DNA of 64,000 bases from Gemmobacter megaterium (GTDB lineage: Bacteria > Pseudomonadota > Alphaproteobacteria > Rhodobacterales > Rhodobacteraceae), in the NCBI RefSeq assembly GCF_900156815.1, contig NZ_FTOT01000007.1, forward strand, positions 1-64,000. Reading direction: 5' to 3'. Position 1 is the first letter of the stretch; each line of letters begins with the position of its first letter. A program made the translations under genes and the position numbers. Of this stretch, positions 36,518 through 46,306 are shown in pieces. The notes below the pieces were generated by a model that did not search any database, was not told where the DNA came from, and was given only the letters and a program-made list of their open reading frames with translations.

Positions 36518-37787
36518 CCGCGCCTCCGAAAACCTGCTGCCCGGCAACCCAGGTGCCCAATACCTTGCCCTGCATCCGGGCGCCGTCAAAGGGGGTGTTC
36601 TTGGATTTTGACCGCAGCTTGAAACGGTCGAGCACAAAGGGCGCATCCGGGTCGAACAGCACCAGATCTGCGGGGGCGCCGCTGGCCAGTCGTCCGCAGG
36701 GCAGGCCCAGCCGCCGCGCCGGGTTCAGCGCCATGGCGCGGAACAGGCCGGGCAAATCCATCGCGCCCGCATGGTACAACCGCAACGCGGCCGGCAGGAA
36801 GGTCTCCAGTGCAACCGCCCCGGCCGCCGCCTCCTCGAATGGCAGGCGCTTGGATTCCTCGTCGGCAGGGGTGTGCATGGAACACAGCACATCAATCAGC
36901 CCGCTGGCCAGCGCCTCGACCACGGCCAGCCGATCATCCTCTGACCGAAGGGGCGGGGTCAGCTTGAAGAAGGTCCGGTAATCTCCCACGTCGAATTCAT
37001 TCAGGGTGACGTGATGCACGGAAACCCCGGCGGTCACGTCGAACCCGTTCGCCTTGGCCCGTTCCAGCGGCGGCAGGGCGCGGGCGGATGTGATCTGGTC
37101 CGCGTGATAGCGCACGCCTGTCATCTCGACCAGCGCCAGATCGCGGTCCAGCCCCATGCGTTCGGCCAGCGGCGATACGGCGGGCAACCCCCGCAAGGAC
37201 GCAAACTTGCCGCTGGTTGCCGCCGCGCCTTTGGACAGCACGGGTTCCTGCGGATGGCTTACGACCAGCGCGCCCAGGCTGCGGGCATAGGTGAAGGCCC
37301 GCGACAGCACCTTGGCATCGGTCGTCACGTGATCGGCATCGGTAAAGGCGATGGCGCCCGCATCCATCAGAAAGCCGATCTCGGTCATCTCGCGCCCGTG
37401 CCGGCCCTTGGTCAGGGCGGCCATGTGGCGAATGTTCACCGGCGCGGACTCGCGTGCACGGCGGATGACGAATTCCAGCACCTCGGGCGTGTCGATGGGT
37501 GGCGCGGTATCGGGGCGGGCGATGATGGTCGTCACCCCACCCGCCGCCGCCGCAAGACCGGCAGAGCGAAAGGATTCGCGGTGCCGCTCGCCCGGCTCGC
37601 CAATCTTGACACCCCAGTCCACAATGCCGGGCGCAAGGCACTTGCCCCCGCAGTCTATGACCGTCGCCCCCACCGGCGCTGCGGCATCGCGCCCAAGGAT
37701 GCGCCCCTCGGCCACAGTCAGCGTGCCGGGTTCATCGGTGCCGGATTCCGGGCAGATCAGCCGCGTATTGGTGAAATGAAGCGTCAT
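36510..37787 (-). CDS. Dihydroorotase-like protein lacking the metal site (PyrX/PyrC' type)
   Basis: A 425-residue amidohydrolase-fold protein of the dihydroorotase family. The N-terminal HxH metal motif is GVK here (Gly59, Lys61 in IVDWGVKIGEPG), and the usual DHAPH near the C-terminus reads MHTPA (Met304, Ala308), so metal ligands and the catalytic Asp are gone. Inactive dihydroorotase homologues stabilise aspartate transcarbamoylase in Pseudomonas (PyrC'), and pyrB lies in this same operon, so that structural role is the best inference. An active pyrC should exist elsewhere. The start overlaps the upstream stop by 4 bases. Confidence 0.9.
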   Translation of the reverse strand: MTLHFTNTRLICPESGTDEPGTLTVAEGRILGRDAAAPVGATVIDCGGKCLAPGIVDWGVKIGEPGERHRESFRSAGLAAAAGGVTTIIARPDTAPPIDTPEVLEFVIRRARESAPVNIRHMAALTKGRHGREMTEIGFLMDAGAIAFTDADHVTTDAKVLSRAFTYARSLGALVVSHPQEPVLSKGAAATSGKFASLRGLPAVSPLAERMGLDRDLALVEMTGVRYHADQITSARALPPLERAKANGFDVTAGVSVHHVTLNEFDVGDYRTFFKLTPPLRSEDDRLAVVEALASGLIDVLCSMHTPADEESKRLPFEEAAAGAVALETFLPAALRLYHAGAMDLPGLFRAMALNPARRLGLPCGRLASGAPADLVLFDPDAPFVLDRFKLRSKSKNTPFDGARMQGKVLGTWVAGQQVFGGADA

Positions 37788-38314
37788 TCCGCCCCCCTCT
37801 GGATGGCGCGCATCAGGCCGATGACCTTGCGCCCGTCGTGAATGCCCTCGAACCCGATCTTGCGGGTGGTGGTCCTGCCCTTGGCGGTGTGGTGCGTCTG
37901 GGCGGCGAACAGCACCGTCTGCGGATCGGTATCGACCAGTTCGACCGGCGAACCGGGGCCGATCTCCCAGGATTTCAGGGTGCGGCCCCGAAACGGAAAA
38001 TCCGATGCGATGAAGGCCCGTTTGTTCGACAGCGAATAGAAGCTGTGCCGCCGCATCCACCACGATCCGATCGGCCGGGCCACCATGATACCGATACCGA
38101 CCGAAAAATGGATCAGGCCGAACATCCAGAAAAACCCTCCCGCCGTGGACGCAAGCAGCATCCAGACGGCGGCGAACCCCGCAAAGATCAGGCCGAACAC
38201 CCCGGCCACCAGATCGACCCACTCCAGCCGAAAGCCGGCATCGGGCTGGCCCTGCCAAAGGATATGCTCGTCCGCGTCAAGAATCCCGTGCCAACTGTTG
38301 GGCCGGTCTGTCAT
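37784..38314 (-). CDS. PH-like (bPH) domain membrane protein
   Basis: A 176-residue protein. Two membrane helices (about 32-52 and 58-78) follow a short N-terminal segment, ILDADEHILWQGQP, that is typical of bacterial PH-domain membrane proteins. The rest forms a PH-like beta domain (SLSNKRAFIASDFPFRG; TTTRKIGFEGI). Function unknown. It is coupled by 4-base overlaps both to the next gene (dihydroorotase-like) and to the previous PH-like gene. Confidence 0.8.
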   Translation of the reverse strand: MTDRPNSWHGILDADEHILWQGQPDAGFRLEWVDLVAGVFGLIFAGFAAVWMLLASTAGGFFWMFGLIHFSVGIGIMVARPIGSWWMRRHSFYSLSNKRAFIASDFPFRGRTLKSWEIGPGSPVELVDTDPQTVLFAAQTHHTAKGRTTTRKIGFEGIHDGRKVIGLMRAIQRGAE

Positions 38315-38748
38315 GCCGCACCCCTGGCCTGTTCGATGGCAGCGATCACGCGGGCGGGCTGGGGCTGATACTTGATCAGGTGCTTGTCGCCCTGGCGGGT
38401 GATCAGTTGCACATCCCCCAGAAAGGCGCGCACGGTCACGATGTCTTGCAGGCGAAAGGCGCGCGCGCCCGGCAGGATCAACCGCCGGTCGGTCAGTTGC
38501 CAACGAAGCGCCAGCACCTCGGACGCCAGATAGCTGCCCCGCACCGCCAGGGCCAGAACAGCCGCCACCGGCCCGACCCATGGCGCCGCATTGCCCAGCG
38601 CCAACAAGGCCACACCGGCCACCACCCCGCCCAGCGCCGCCATGATCAGATGCCCGCGCCAATACGCGGCACGGTCAGGGCGGAACTCGGCCAGCAGCCG
38701 TTCGCCCGGCTCGGGCTCCAGCCCGCCATGCAGGGCGGGGCCGGTCAT
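38311..38748 (-). CDS. Second PH-like domain membrane protein
   Basis: A 145-residue protein with one or two hydrophobic stretches (about 35-75) and a PH-like tail with LTDRRLILPG and IVTVRAFLGDVQLIT. The GERLLAEFRPDRAAYWRG N-terminus is of the bPH type. Start MTGPAL is chosen because it overlaps the upstream stop by 4 bases (ATGA). It is probably a partner of the adjacent PH-like protein, membrane-linked with pyrimidine synthesis genes only by operon. Confidence 0.75.
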   Translation of the reverse strand: MTGPALHGGLEPEPGERLLAEFRPDRAAYWRGHLIMAALGGVVAGVALLALGNAAPWVGPVAAVLALAVRGSYLASEVLALRWQLTDRRLILPGARAFRLQDIVTVRAFLGDVQLITRQGDKHLIKYQPQPARVIAAIEQARGAA

Positions 38749-38861
38749 CCGCCGACCCACACAAAGACGAAGGTCAGAACCGCAATCACCACCAGAACCG
38801 CCGTGGCAACCATGCCCGACATGGCAGCATCCGAGCGGCGTTTGCGGGGCGGTTCAGACAT
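38745..38861 (-). CDS. 38-aa single-span membrane peptide in the pyrB operon
   Basis: A 38-residue peptide: a basic N-terminus ([16 protein letters not shown]) and one hydrophobic helix ([19 protein letters not shown]) ending GG. It overlaps the stop of pyrB by 8 bases and the start of the next PH-like gene by 4 bases. This chain of couplings argues that it is translated. Function unknown; a membrane tether or small subunit is conceivable. Confidence 0.7.
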   Translation of the reverse strand: MSEPPRKRRSDAAMSGMVATAVLVVIAVLTFVFVWVGG

Positions 38862-39819
38862 AGGTGCCTTCCACCGCCGCGCGGCCGCGTTCAGCACGCA
38901 GGTTGCGGGCCAGCAGATCCATGCAGGCCATGCGCACGGCAACGCCCATTTCCACCTGCTCCTGAATGACCGAACGGTTGATGTCATCGGCAATCTCGCC
39001 GTCGATCTCCACGCCGCGGTTCATCGGGCCGGGATGCATGACGATGGCATCGGGTTTGGCCACTGCCAGCTTTTCGGCATCCAGCCCATAGCGGTGATAA
39101 TATTCACGCTCTGACGGGATGAAACCACCGTCCATGCGTTCCTTCTGCAAGCGCAACATCATCACGACGTCGGCACCTTCCAAGCCCTCGCGCATGTCGT
39201 CATAAACCTCGGCGCCCAGTTCGGCAAAGCCTGCGGGCATCAGCGTGGGCGGCCCGACCAGGCGCAGCCGGTTTTCCATCTTGCCCAGCAGGATCAGGTT
39301 CGACCGGGCCACGCGCGAATGGGCGACATCGCCGCAGATGGCGATGGTCAGGCGCTGAATCCGTCCCTTGGCCCTGCGGATCGTCAGCGCATCCAGCAGC
39401 GCCTGGGTCGGGTGTTCGTGCCGTCCGTCACCGGCATTCAGCACGGCGCAGTTGACCTTGGAGGCCAACAGGTTCACGGCGCCCGAATTCTGATGCCGCA
39501 CGACCAGCAGATCGGGGTGCATGGCGTTCAGCGTCAGCGCCGTGTCGATCAGCGTTTCACCCTTTTTCACACTGGACTGGGCAACGGCCATGTTCATCAC
39601 ATCGGCGCCCAGCCGCTTGCCGGCCAGTTCGAAACTGGCCTGTGTGCGGGTCGAGTTTTCGAAGAACATGTTGATCTGCGTCAGGCCCGCCAACGCATCG
39701 GATTGCTTTACCGTGCGACGGTTCAGATCGACATAGCGGTCCGCCAGATCGAGGATCGTCACGATCTCCTGCGGGGACAGCGGCTCTATACCAAGAAGAT
39801 GGCGCTGGCGGAACGACAT
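38854..39819 (-). CDS. pyrB: Aspartate carbamoyltransferase catalytic subunit
   Basis: A 321-residue ATCase catalytic chain of pyrimidine synthesis. The carbamoyl-phosphate site [13 protein letters not shown] is near residues 52-64, and HPTQALLD near 138. The [11 protein letters not shown] segment completes the family pattern. It opens an operon with a small membrane peptide, two PH-like proteins, a metal-less dihydroorotase homologue and plsY. No pyrI is present. The spacer to the divergent uracil-DNA glycosylase is 148 bases. Confidence 0.97.
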   Translation of the reverse strand: MSFRQRHLLGIEPLSPQEIVTILDLADRYVDLNRRTVKQSDALAGLTQINMFFENSTRTQASFELAGKRLGADVMNMAVAQSSVKKGETLIDTALTLNAMHPDLLVVRHQNSGAVNLLASKVNCAVLNAGDGRHEHPTQALLDALTIRRAKGRIQRLTIAICGDVAHSRVARSNLILLGKMENRLRLVGPPTLMPAGFAELGAEVYDDMREGLEGADVVMMLRLQKERMDGGFIPSEREYYHRYGLDAEKLAVAKPDAIVMHPGPMNRGVEIDGEIADDINRSVIQEQVEMGVAVRMACMDLLARNLRAERGRAAVEGTYV

Positions 39820-39967
39820 CGGCAAGCCTCCGTGATCGGTCGCGCCGCTTATAGGCGGCTGCGCCGCAACGGGCAAGCCGCAGAGCGCCACGGCATCGCC
39901 GCATTGAATCGGCCGGGGCGGGGCGGCCAGGCGCTCTGCCCCGTTCCCCCCGGCCGCGGGTTGGCCT

Positions 39968-40768
39968 ATGATCCGGGGCATGAGTCTTGGGACCGACCCC
40001 CGTGTGATCGCGGCAATGCTGGACTGGCAGGCCGAGCTTGGCGCCGATGAATGGATCGGCGACCAGCCTGTGGACCGATTCGCGGTGGCCCAGGCAGCGC
40101 GGGCCGCGCCGGCAATCGCGGCGCGACCGATGGCACCGGCACCCCCACCCGAACCGGCACGGGCCGATCCCGTGGCAGAGGCACGGCAGATGGCCGCGCA
40201 GGCCATGTCGCTGGAGCAACTGGCAGACCTGCAAGCGTCTTACGCCTATTGCGACCTGAAAAAAGGCGCGCGGAATTTCGTGTTCTGCGATGGGCGACCC
40301 GGCGCGCGCGTGATGCTGGTGGGCGAGGCGCCGGGCGCCGATGAGGACCGGCAGGGCAAGCCCTTTGTCGGGCGGGCGGGTCAGTTGCTGGACCGGATGC
40401 TGGGCGCCATCGGCCTGGACCGCCACGCGCAGGACATGTCCCGTGCGGTCTATATCACCAACGTCCTGCCGTGGCGCCCCCCCGGCAACCGCGACCCCGA
40501 GCCCGCCGAACTGGCCATGATGCTGCCGTTTGTGCGGCGCCATATCGAGCTGGCGGCGCCAGAGGTGCTGGTGCTGATCGGCAACCACTCTTGCCAGGCT
40601 TTGCTGGGTCAGCGCGGAATCACCAAGCTGCGCGGCAGGTGGACCGAAACCCTCGGTCGCCCGGTCCTGCCGATGCTGCACCCCGCCTATTTGCTGCGCA
40701 ATCCCTATGCCAAACGTGACAGCTGGGCCGATCTGCTGATGTTGCAAGCCAGACTGAGGGGCCAATGA
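39968..40768 (+). CDS. Family 4 uracil-DNA glycosylase (Fe-S type)
   Basis: A 266-residue protein. After a variable Pro/Ala-rich N-terminal 80 residues, the UDG core has [35 protein letters not shown] and HPAYLLR. A cysteine near residue 95, another near 106 and two later cysteines fit the four ligands of the [4Fe-4S] cluster of family 4/5 enzymes. It excises uracil from DNA. A start at the second ATG, 12 bases in, is equally possible. Its end overlaps moaB by 4 bases. Confidence 0.93.
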   Translation: MIRGMSLGTDPRVIAAMLDWQAELGADEWIGDQPVDRFAVAQAARAAPAIAARPMAPAPPPEPARADPVAEARQMAAQAMSLEQLADLQASYAYCDLKKGARNFVFCDGRPGARVMLVGEAPGADEDRQGKPFVGRAGQLLDRMLGAIGLDRHAQDMSRAVYITNVLPWRPPGNRDPEPAELAMMLPFVRRHIELAAPEVLVLIGNHSCQALLGQRGITKLRGRWTETLGRPVLPMLHPAYLLRNPYAKRDSWADLLMLQARLRGQ

Positions 40769-41307
40769 GCCGCATCGACGAAAACCGCGACTTCATCCCG
40801 GTCCGCATTGCGGTGCTGACGGTGTCCGACACGCGCACGCCGGAGGATGACAGGTCCGGCGACACGCTGGTCGAACGGCTGGAGGCCGCCGGTCACAGGC
40901 TGGCCGCGCGGGCGATCTGCCCGGATGATCGCGCGACCATTGCAGCGCAGTTGCGCGACTGGATCGCGGCGCCAGAGGTGGATGTGATCCTGTCCACGGG
41001 TGGAACGGGCCTGACAGGGCGCGACGTAACCGTCGAGGCCCACCGCGACGTCTACGAGAAAGAGATCGAGGCGTTCGGCACCGTCTTTACCATTGTCTCG
41101 ATGCAAAAGATCGGCACCTCTGCGGTGCAAAGCCGCGCAACGGGCGGTGTCGCTGGCGGTACATATCTGTTTGCCCTGCCCGGCAGCCCTGGCGCCTGCC
41201 GTGATGCCTGGGATGAAATCCTGCGCTGGCAACTGGACTACCGGCACCGCCCCTGCAATTTTGTCGAGATTTTTCCCCGGCTTGACGAACACCGCCGCCG
41301 AAAATAG
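40765..41307 (+). CDS. moaB: Molybdenum cofactor biosynthesis protein MoaB/Mog family
   Basis: A 180-residue MogA/MoaB-type protein that binds molybdopterin and adenylylates it or prepares it for molybdate insertion. VLTVSDTRTPEDDRSGD, ILSTGGTGLTGRDVT and the GSPGACRDAW segment are family signatures. It is coupled to the uracil-DNA glycosylase gene by ATGA overlap. MsrP, elsewhere in this window, is one user of the cofactor. Confidence 0.93.
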   Translation: MSRIDENRDFIPVRIAVLTVSDTRTPEDDRSGDTLVERLEAAGHRLAARAICPDDRATIAAQLRDWIAAPEVDVILSTGGTGLTGRDVTVEAHRDVYEKEIEAFGTVFTIVSMQKIGTSAVQSRATGGVAGGTYLFALPGSPGACRDAWDEILRWQLDYRHRPCNFVEIFPRLDEHRRRK

Positions 41308-41415
41308 CGACGGAACATCGCGCCCCTTGCGTTGAACCCCCGACGCTCCGGCTTTCGGCTTGGAGCATGGTCCGGCGCGCGGTAGCCTTGGACCACGCAA
41401 GGAAAGGGCCACCCA

Positions 41416-42906
41416 ATGCGCTTTGTCATGCGCTCCATGGTAGCGATGTGTCTTCTGGCGGTGACGCTGGCCGTGCTCGCATTGGCTGCGCACAGCATCT
41501 ACAGCGGCTTGCAGGCCCGTTGGGCCGAGAAATCCGTGCCACGTGTTGCGCGCGAACGCATCTATGCAGCACCGGTTATCTCCGTGGCATCCGGCACGGT
41601 CGTGCCCGAGATGGAGGTCTATGGCGAAATCCGGTCCCGCCGGACACTTGAGGTGCGCGCGCCGCGCGCGGGCCGGATCATCTGGCTGGCAGACGGCTTC
41701 GAGGATGGCGCCGAAGTTTCCGAAGGGCAGACCTTGCTGCGGCTGGATCCCTCTGATGCGCAAGCGGCGTTGAACCTTGCGCTGTCCGACCGCAGGCGTG
41801 CCGAAGCCGATGCAAGGGATGCCGCACGCGGGCGCGATCTGGCGCTGGATGAACTGGCCTCGGCACAAGGCCAGGCAGAACTGCGCCGGGCGGCAGCCGA
41901 CCGGCAACGTACGCTGCGCGACCGCGGCGTCGGATCGGACGCTGCCGTCGAAACCGCAGAACTGGCCGCACAGCAGGCCGAGCAGGCCGTCCTGTCCCGC
42001 CGTCAGGCCGTGGCCTCTGCCGAAGCGCAGGTTGATCAGGCCGCTGTCGCGCTGGGTCGCCTGGACATCACCATCGCCGAAGCCGAGCGGGCCTTGGCGG
42101 AAACCGAAGTGATGGCAAAGTTTACCGGGCGCCTGTCGGATGTGGCCGTTGTGCAGGGCGGGCTGGTCGGACAGAATGAAAAGCTGGGTCAGATCGTCGA
42201 TCCCCACGCGCTTGAGGTTTCCGCCCGCATTTCCACCGCACAATTCGCACGGCTGGTCGGCCCGGATGGGACATTGCGCCCGACCACCATAGTGGCAGAG
42301 CTGGATTTGCCCGGTGTACAGATGACGGCACAGGGGCAACTTGCCCGCAGCGGTGCCGTTGTGGGAACTGGGCAGGCTGGCCGCGTGATCTATGCCACGC
42401 TGGATATTGCGCCAGGGTTTCAGCCCGGCGATTTCGTGACACTTCGCATCCCCGAACGCCCGTTGAATGACGTGGTGGCCTTGCCATCGACCGCGCTTGG
42501 CAATGACGGCACCGTTCTGGCGCTTGGCCCCGATGAGCGGCTGGAAAGCGTGGTGGTCGCACTGGAGCGGCGCCAGGGTGACACGGTCATCGTGCGCGCG
42601 CCCATTCTCGAAGGACGCGACGTCGTGGCCGAACGGACCGCCCTGCTTGGCGCCGGGGTGCGCGTGCGCCCGATCCGACAAGGGGATCAACGCGCGACCG
42701 CCACGCCCGAAGGTTCTGGCCCGGCCACGGCGCAAGCGGCTGAAACCGTCGAACTGACGCCAGAACGCCGGGCGGCGCTGATCTCGATCGTGGAAGAGAA
42801 CGCCCGGATGCCCAAAGAAGCCAAGGCCCGGATCATCGCGCAGCTTTCGCAGGACAAGGTGCCTGTCCAGATGGTCGAGCGGCTTGAATCCCGGATTGGA
42901 GGATAG
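41416..42906 (+). CDS. RND efflux periplasmic adaptor (membrane fusion protein)
   Basis: A 496-residue HlyD/AcrA-type protein. A membrane helix or signal (about 8-28) is followed by lipoyl half-motifs (EVRAPRAGRIIWLAD near 75-90 and VMAKFTGRLSDVAVVQGGLV near 235-255) around a coiled-coil hairpin rich in Ala, Glu, Arg and Gln (about 115-230). Beta-barrel and membrane-proximal domains follow. The C-terminal 60 residues are a helical extension. It precedes the RND transporter by a single base. Confidence 0.93.
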   Translation: MRFVMRSMVAMCLLAVTLAVLALAAHSIYSGLQARWAEKSVPRVARERIYAAPVISVASGTVVPEMEVYGEIRSRRTLEVRAPRAGRIIWLADGFEDGAEVSEGQTLLRLDPSDAQAALNLALSDRRRAEADARDAARGRDLALDELASAQGQAELRRAAADRQRTLRDRGVGSDAAVETAELAAQQAEQAVLSRRQAVASAEAQVDQAAVALGRLDITIAEAERALAETEVMAKFTGRLSDVAVVQGGLVGQNEKLGQIVDPHALEVSARISTAQFARLVGPDGTLRPTTIVAELDLPGVQMTAQGQLARSGAVVGTGQAGRVIYATLDIAPGFQPGDFVTLRIPERPLNDVVALPSTALGNDGTVLALGPDERLESVVVALERRQGDTVIVRAPILEGRDVVAERTALLGAGVRVRPIRQGDQRATATPEGSGPATAQAAETVELTPERRAALISIVEENARMPKEAKARIIAQLSQDKVPVQMVERLESRIGG

Positions 42907-42907
42907 C

Positions 42908-45900
42908 ATGGCACGGGCTGTTGCCTCTCGCGCACGGGGGATCCTGTCGCATTTCACCCGGCACCGGACCCTGGCCAACCTGTTGCTGGTGCTGATGGTG
43001 CTGGCCGGTGTCGTGGCCGGAACGCGGATCCGCAGCCAGTTCTTTCCGGACAATGTCGTCGGGACCGTCACGATCAGCGTGGCCTGGTCCGGCGCTGGCC
43101 CCGAAGAGGTGGACCGCGCCATCGTACAGGCGCTGGAACCTGCGCTTCTGGCGGTCGAAGGGGTGGAAAGCACCGCCTCGCGGTCACGCGAAGGATCGGC
43201 GAACATCACCGTCACCTTTGAACCCGGCTGGGAAATGGGCCGCGCCAGCGACGATGTGCAGGCGGCGGTTGACAGCATCCGCACCCTGCCCGCCGAGGCA
43301 GATCCCCCCACAGTGCGCCGCGGCAACTGGCGCGACAGGGTGACGGATGTGGTCATCTCCGGGCCGTTGCCCCCCGCGCAACTGGCCCAGTTGACCGATG
43401 AACTGACGGCGCGGCTGTTTGCCGCCGGAATTACCCGGACGACCATTCAGGGCATAGCGGCCCCGCGCACCATGGTGCGTGTCCCGACGGCTGCGCTGAT
43501 GCGGCACGGGCTGACCATGCGCGAGATCGCCGACGCCATAGGGGCCGAGGTCCAGTCCTCTCCGGCCGGGGATGTGGCAGGGGGGGCGGCGCGCGTCCGC
43601 ACAGGCACCGAGCGCCGCAGTGCCGACCAGATCGCCGGCATTGTCCTGCGCCGGGGCAGCGACGGCACCAGCCTGACCATCGGCGATGTCGCCGGGATCG
43701 AGGTGCTGGGGGCTGATCGCAACGTCGCCTTTCTGATCGGCGACGATCCTGCGATGCAAATCCGGGTGGACCGCACGGAAACCGGCGACGCCATCAAGAT
43801 GCAGGCCCAGGTTCAGGCCGTGGCGGATGCGATGCAACTGACCGTACCGCAAGGGGTGACGGTAGAGCTGATCCGCACACGGGCCGAGGGTATCACCGAC
43901 CGGCTGAACCTGTTGCTGGAAAACGGCCTGATGGGGCTTGGCCTCGTGCTGTTGCTGCTGTTCCTGTTCCTGAACGCACGGACAGCCATCTGGGTGGCTG
44001 CGGGAATTCCCGTGGCAATGGCGGCAGCTATCGCGGTGATGTACGGCTTTGGCCTGACGATCAACATGATGTCGCTGTTCGCGTTGATCATCACGCTTGG
44101 CGTAGTGGTGGATGATGCCATCGTTGTGGGCGAACACGCAGATCACCGCGCGCGCCATCTGGGTGAAAGCCCCTATGAGGCGGCCGAGAATGCGGCCATG
44201 CGGATGTCATCGCCGGTTTTCGCCTCGACCTTGACTACGGTGATCGCCTTTTCCGGGCTGTTCGTGATCCAGGGCACCTTTGGCAACATGATTGCTGACA
44301 TCCCCTTTACCGTGGTTGCAGTGCTGATCGCGTCGCTGGTCGAATGCTTTCTGATCCTGCCCAACCATATGGCCCATGCGCTGGCCAGTCAGGCAAGGGA
44401 TCGCTGGTACGACTGGCCCTCGCGCCAGTTCAACCGCGGCTTCGACCGGGTACGCGCGCGGCTGTTCCGCCCCTTCATGGCGCTGGTCGTGCGGGCGCGT
44501 TATCCCGTGCTCGCGCTGGTCATTCTTGCCCTGGCAAGCCAGGCGGCCCTGTTCCTGCGCGGTGACATCTCCTGGCGGTTCTTCAACTCGCCCGAACAAG
44601 GGTCGATCAGCGGCAACTTTTCCATGCTTCCGGGGGCGGCCCGGACCGATACCATGGCAATGGTCGCGGAACTGCAACGCGCCACCCGTGTGGTGGCCGA
44701 ACGCTACGCGGATCAGCACGGAGCCAATCCGATCAGCCATGTCATGGGCCAGATCGGTGGAAACGCCGGGCGCGGATTGCCTGGGTCAGAGGTGAAGGAC
44801 GCGGATCTGCTTGGCTCGATCTCGATCGAATTGATCGACCCCGATCTGCGCCCCTATTCCTCGTTCGAATTCCTCTCGGCGGTCGAACAGGAAGTGCGCC
44901 CGCAACCGAAGGTGGAGGAACTGAGCTTTCGCGGTGCCCGGTTCGGGCCAGGAGGGGATGCGCTGTCGGTGCAGTTGACAGGTGCGGATGCCCCAACGCT
45001 GAAGGCCGCAGCCGAGGCGCTGAAACGCGCGCTTGCCCCCTTCCCCGCCGTATCGGCACTGGAAGACAACCTGAGCTATGACAAGGACGAATTGATCCTG
45101 ACCCTGACCCCACAGGGGGAGGCGCTGGGATTCACCGTCGATACGCTTGGCCGCCTGCTGCGCGAACGGCTGAACGGGATAGAGGCCGCGACCTTCCCCG
45201 ACGGCCCGAGATCCGCAGAGATCCGCGTCGAACTGCCAGACGACGAACTGACCGCCGATTTTCTTGACCGGACGCGGTTGCGGGCGCCGGGTGGTGCCTG
45301 GTTGCCGCTGGCCGATGTCGTGCGGGTCGAGATGCGCAGCGGCTTTTCGACGGTGCGGCGGGAAAACGGGCTGCGGGTGGTCACTGTCACTGGCGACATT
45401 TCCGAAGATGACCCTGCCGCATCGGCAGAGGCCCGGCGCCAACTGACAACCGAAATCCTGCCACGCATCGCCGAAGACCACGGCATCGGCTGGAGCCAGA
45501 CCGGCCTTGCCGAGCAGGAAAGCGACTTTCTGTCCGATGCCATGTTGGGACTGCTGCTGTGTCTGACCGGGATCTATCTGGTGCTGAGCTGGATCTTTGC
45601 CAGTTGGTCGCGCCCGGTCGTGGTGATGTCGGTCATTCCCTTCGGGCTGGTCGGTGCCATCTGGGGGCATTACGTCTGGGATATGCCGCTGTCGATGTTC
45701 TCGGTGGTTGGCCTTCTGGGCATGGCAGGGATCATCATCAACGACTCCATCGTGCTTGTGGATGCGGTTGATGAACACGCTGCCACCCGCCCCCTGCACA
45801 ATGCGATCATCGACGGCGCGGCGGACCGCTTGCGCGCCGTGACCCTGACCACAACGACCACGGTCGCGGGGCTTGCGCCCCTTTTGTACGAATCCTCGTC

Positions 45901-46306
45901 GCAGGCACTGTTTCTGAAACCCACCGTCATCACGCTTGTCTATGGGTTGGGCTTCGGGATGGTTCTGGTGCTGGTCGTGGTGCCGTCGCTGATCGCGGTG
46001 CAGGCCGATGTAGGCCGGGCGTTCCGGTCGCTGCGCCGGTCGCTGCGCGCGCCGCGCCGCGCCCGTGGCGCAGGCCTCGCCATGGCGGGTGCGCTGCTGG
46101 CCATGCTGGCGCTGTTCGCGGCGACGCTTGGCTGGACCGTGATTACCGGCGCGCTTCCGACACCGCTGGCGCCGATACTGCCTGGGATATCCCCGGTCCT
46201 TGCGGCGAGCCTGCTGTTTCTGGCGGGGACGCTGGCACTTGCAGGGCTAGGGGCCGGGGTTGCAGCGCTGTCGACGCGGGCAAGGCGGGTGCCGGACACC
46301 CCCTGA
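42908..46306 (+). CDS. RND family efflux transporter permease
   Basis: An 1132-residue inner-membrane pump of the AcrB/MMPL type. It shows the N-terminal helix, the large periplasmic loop, the RND helix cluster with VVDDAIVVGEH (the Asp-Asp proton relay, about residue 405) and the second half with a similar IVLVDAV segment. After the usual helices, a C-terminal extension adds about two hydrophobic helices. It works with the adaptor directly upstream. No outer-membrane factor is adjacent. The last 164 bases are antisense to the convergent DsbD-like gene. Confidence 0.95.
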   Translation: MARAVASRARGILSHFTRHRTLANLLLVLMVLAGVVAGTRIRSQFFPDNVVGTVTISVAWSGAGPEEVDRAIVQALEPALLAVEGVESTASRSREGSANITVTFEPGWEMGRASDDVQAAVDSIRTLPAEADPPTVRRGNWRDRVTDVVISGPLPPAQLAQLTDELTARLFAAGITRTTIQGIAAPRTMVRVPTAALMRHGLTMREIADAIGAEVQSSPAGDVAGGAARVRTGTERRSADQIAGIVLRRGSDGTSLTIGDVAGIEVLGADRNVAFLIGDDPAMQIRVDRTETGDAIKMQAQVQAVADAMQLTVPQGVTVELIRTRAEGITDRLNLLLENGLMGLGLVLLLLFLFLNARTAIWVAAGIPVAMAAAIAVMYGFGLTINMMSLFALIITLGVVVDDAIVVGEHADHRARHLGESPYEAAENAAMRMSSPVFASTLTTVIAFSGLFVIQGTFGNMIADIPFTVVAVLIASLVECFLILPNHMAHALASQARDRWYDWPSRQFNRGFDRVRARLFRPFMALVVRARYPVLALVILALASQAALFLRGDISWRFFNSPEQGSISGNFSMLPGAARTDTMAMVAELQRATRVVAERYADQHGANPISHVMGQIGGNAGRGLPGSEVKDADLLGSISIELIDPDLRPYSSFEFLSAVEQEVRPQPKVEELSFRGARFGPGGDALSVQLTGADAPTLKAAAEALKRALAPFPAVSALEDNLSYDKDELILTLTPQGEALGFTVDTLGRLLRERLNGIEAATFPDGPRSAEIRVELPDDELTADFLDRTRLRAPGGAWLPLADVVRVEMRSGFSTVRRENGLRVVTVTGDISEDDPAASAEARRQLTTEILPRIAEDHGIGWSQTGLAEQESDFLSDAMLGLLLCLTGIYLVLSWIFASWSRPVVVMSVIPFGLVGAIWGHYVWDMPLSMFSVVGLLGMAGIIINDSIVLVDAVDEHAATRPLHNAIIDGAADRLRAVTLTTTTTVAGLAPLLYESSSQALFLKPTVITLVYGLGFGMVLVLVVVPSLIAVQADVGRAFRSLRRSLRAPRRARGAGLAMAGALLAMLALFAATLGWTVITGALPTPLAPILPGISPVLAASLLFLAGTLALAGLGAGVAALSTRARRVPDTP

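Noticed and set aside
40705-43446. Very long minus-strand open frame (about 913 codons) opposite the uracil-DNA glycosylase, moaB and adaptor genes
   Set aside because: Lies antisense to three genes with clear family motifs; the translation is rich in Arg, Gly and His, as expected from reading high-GC coding DNA backwards.
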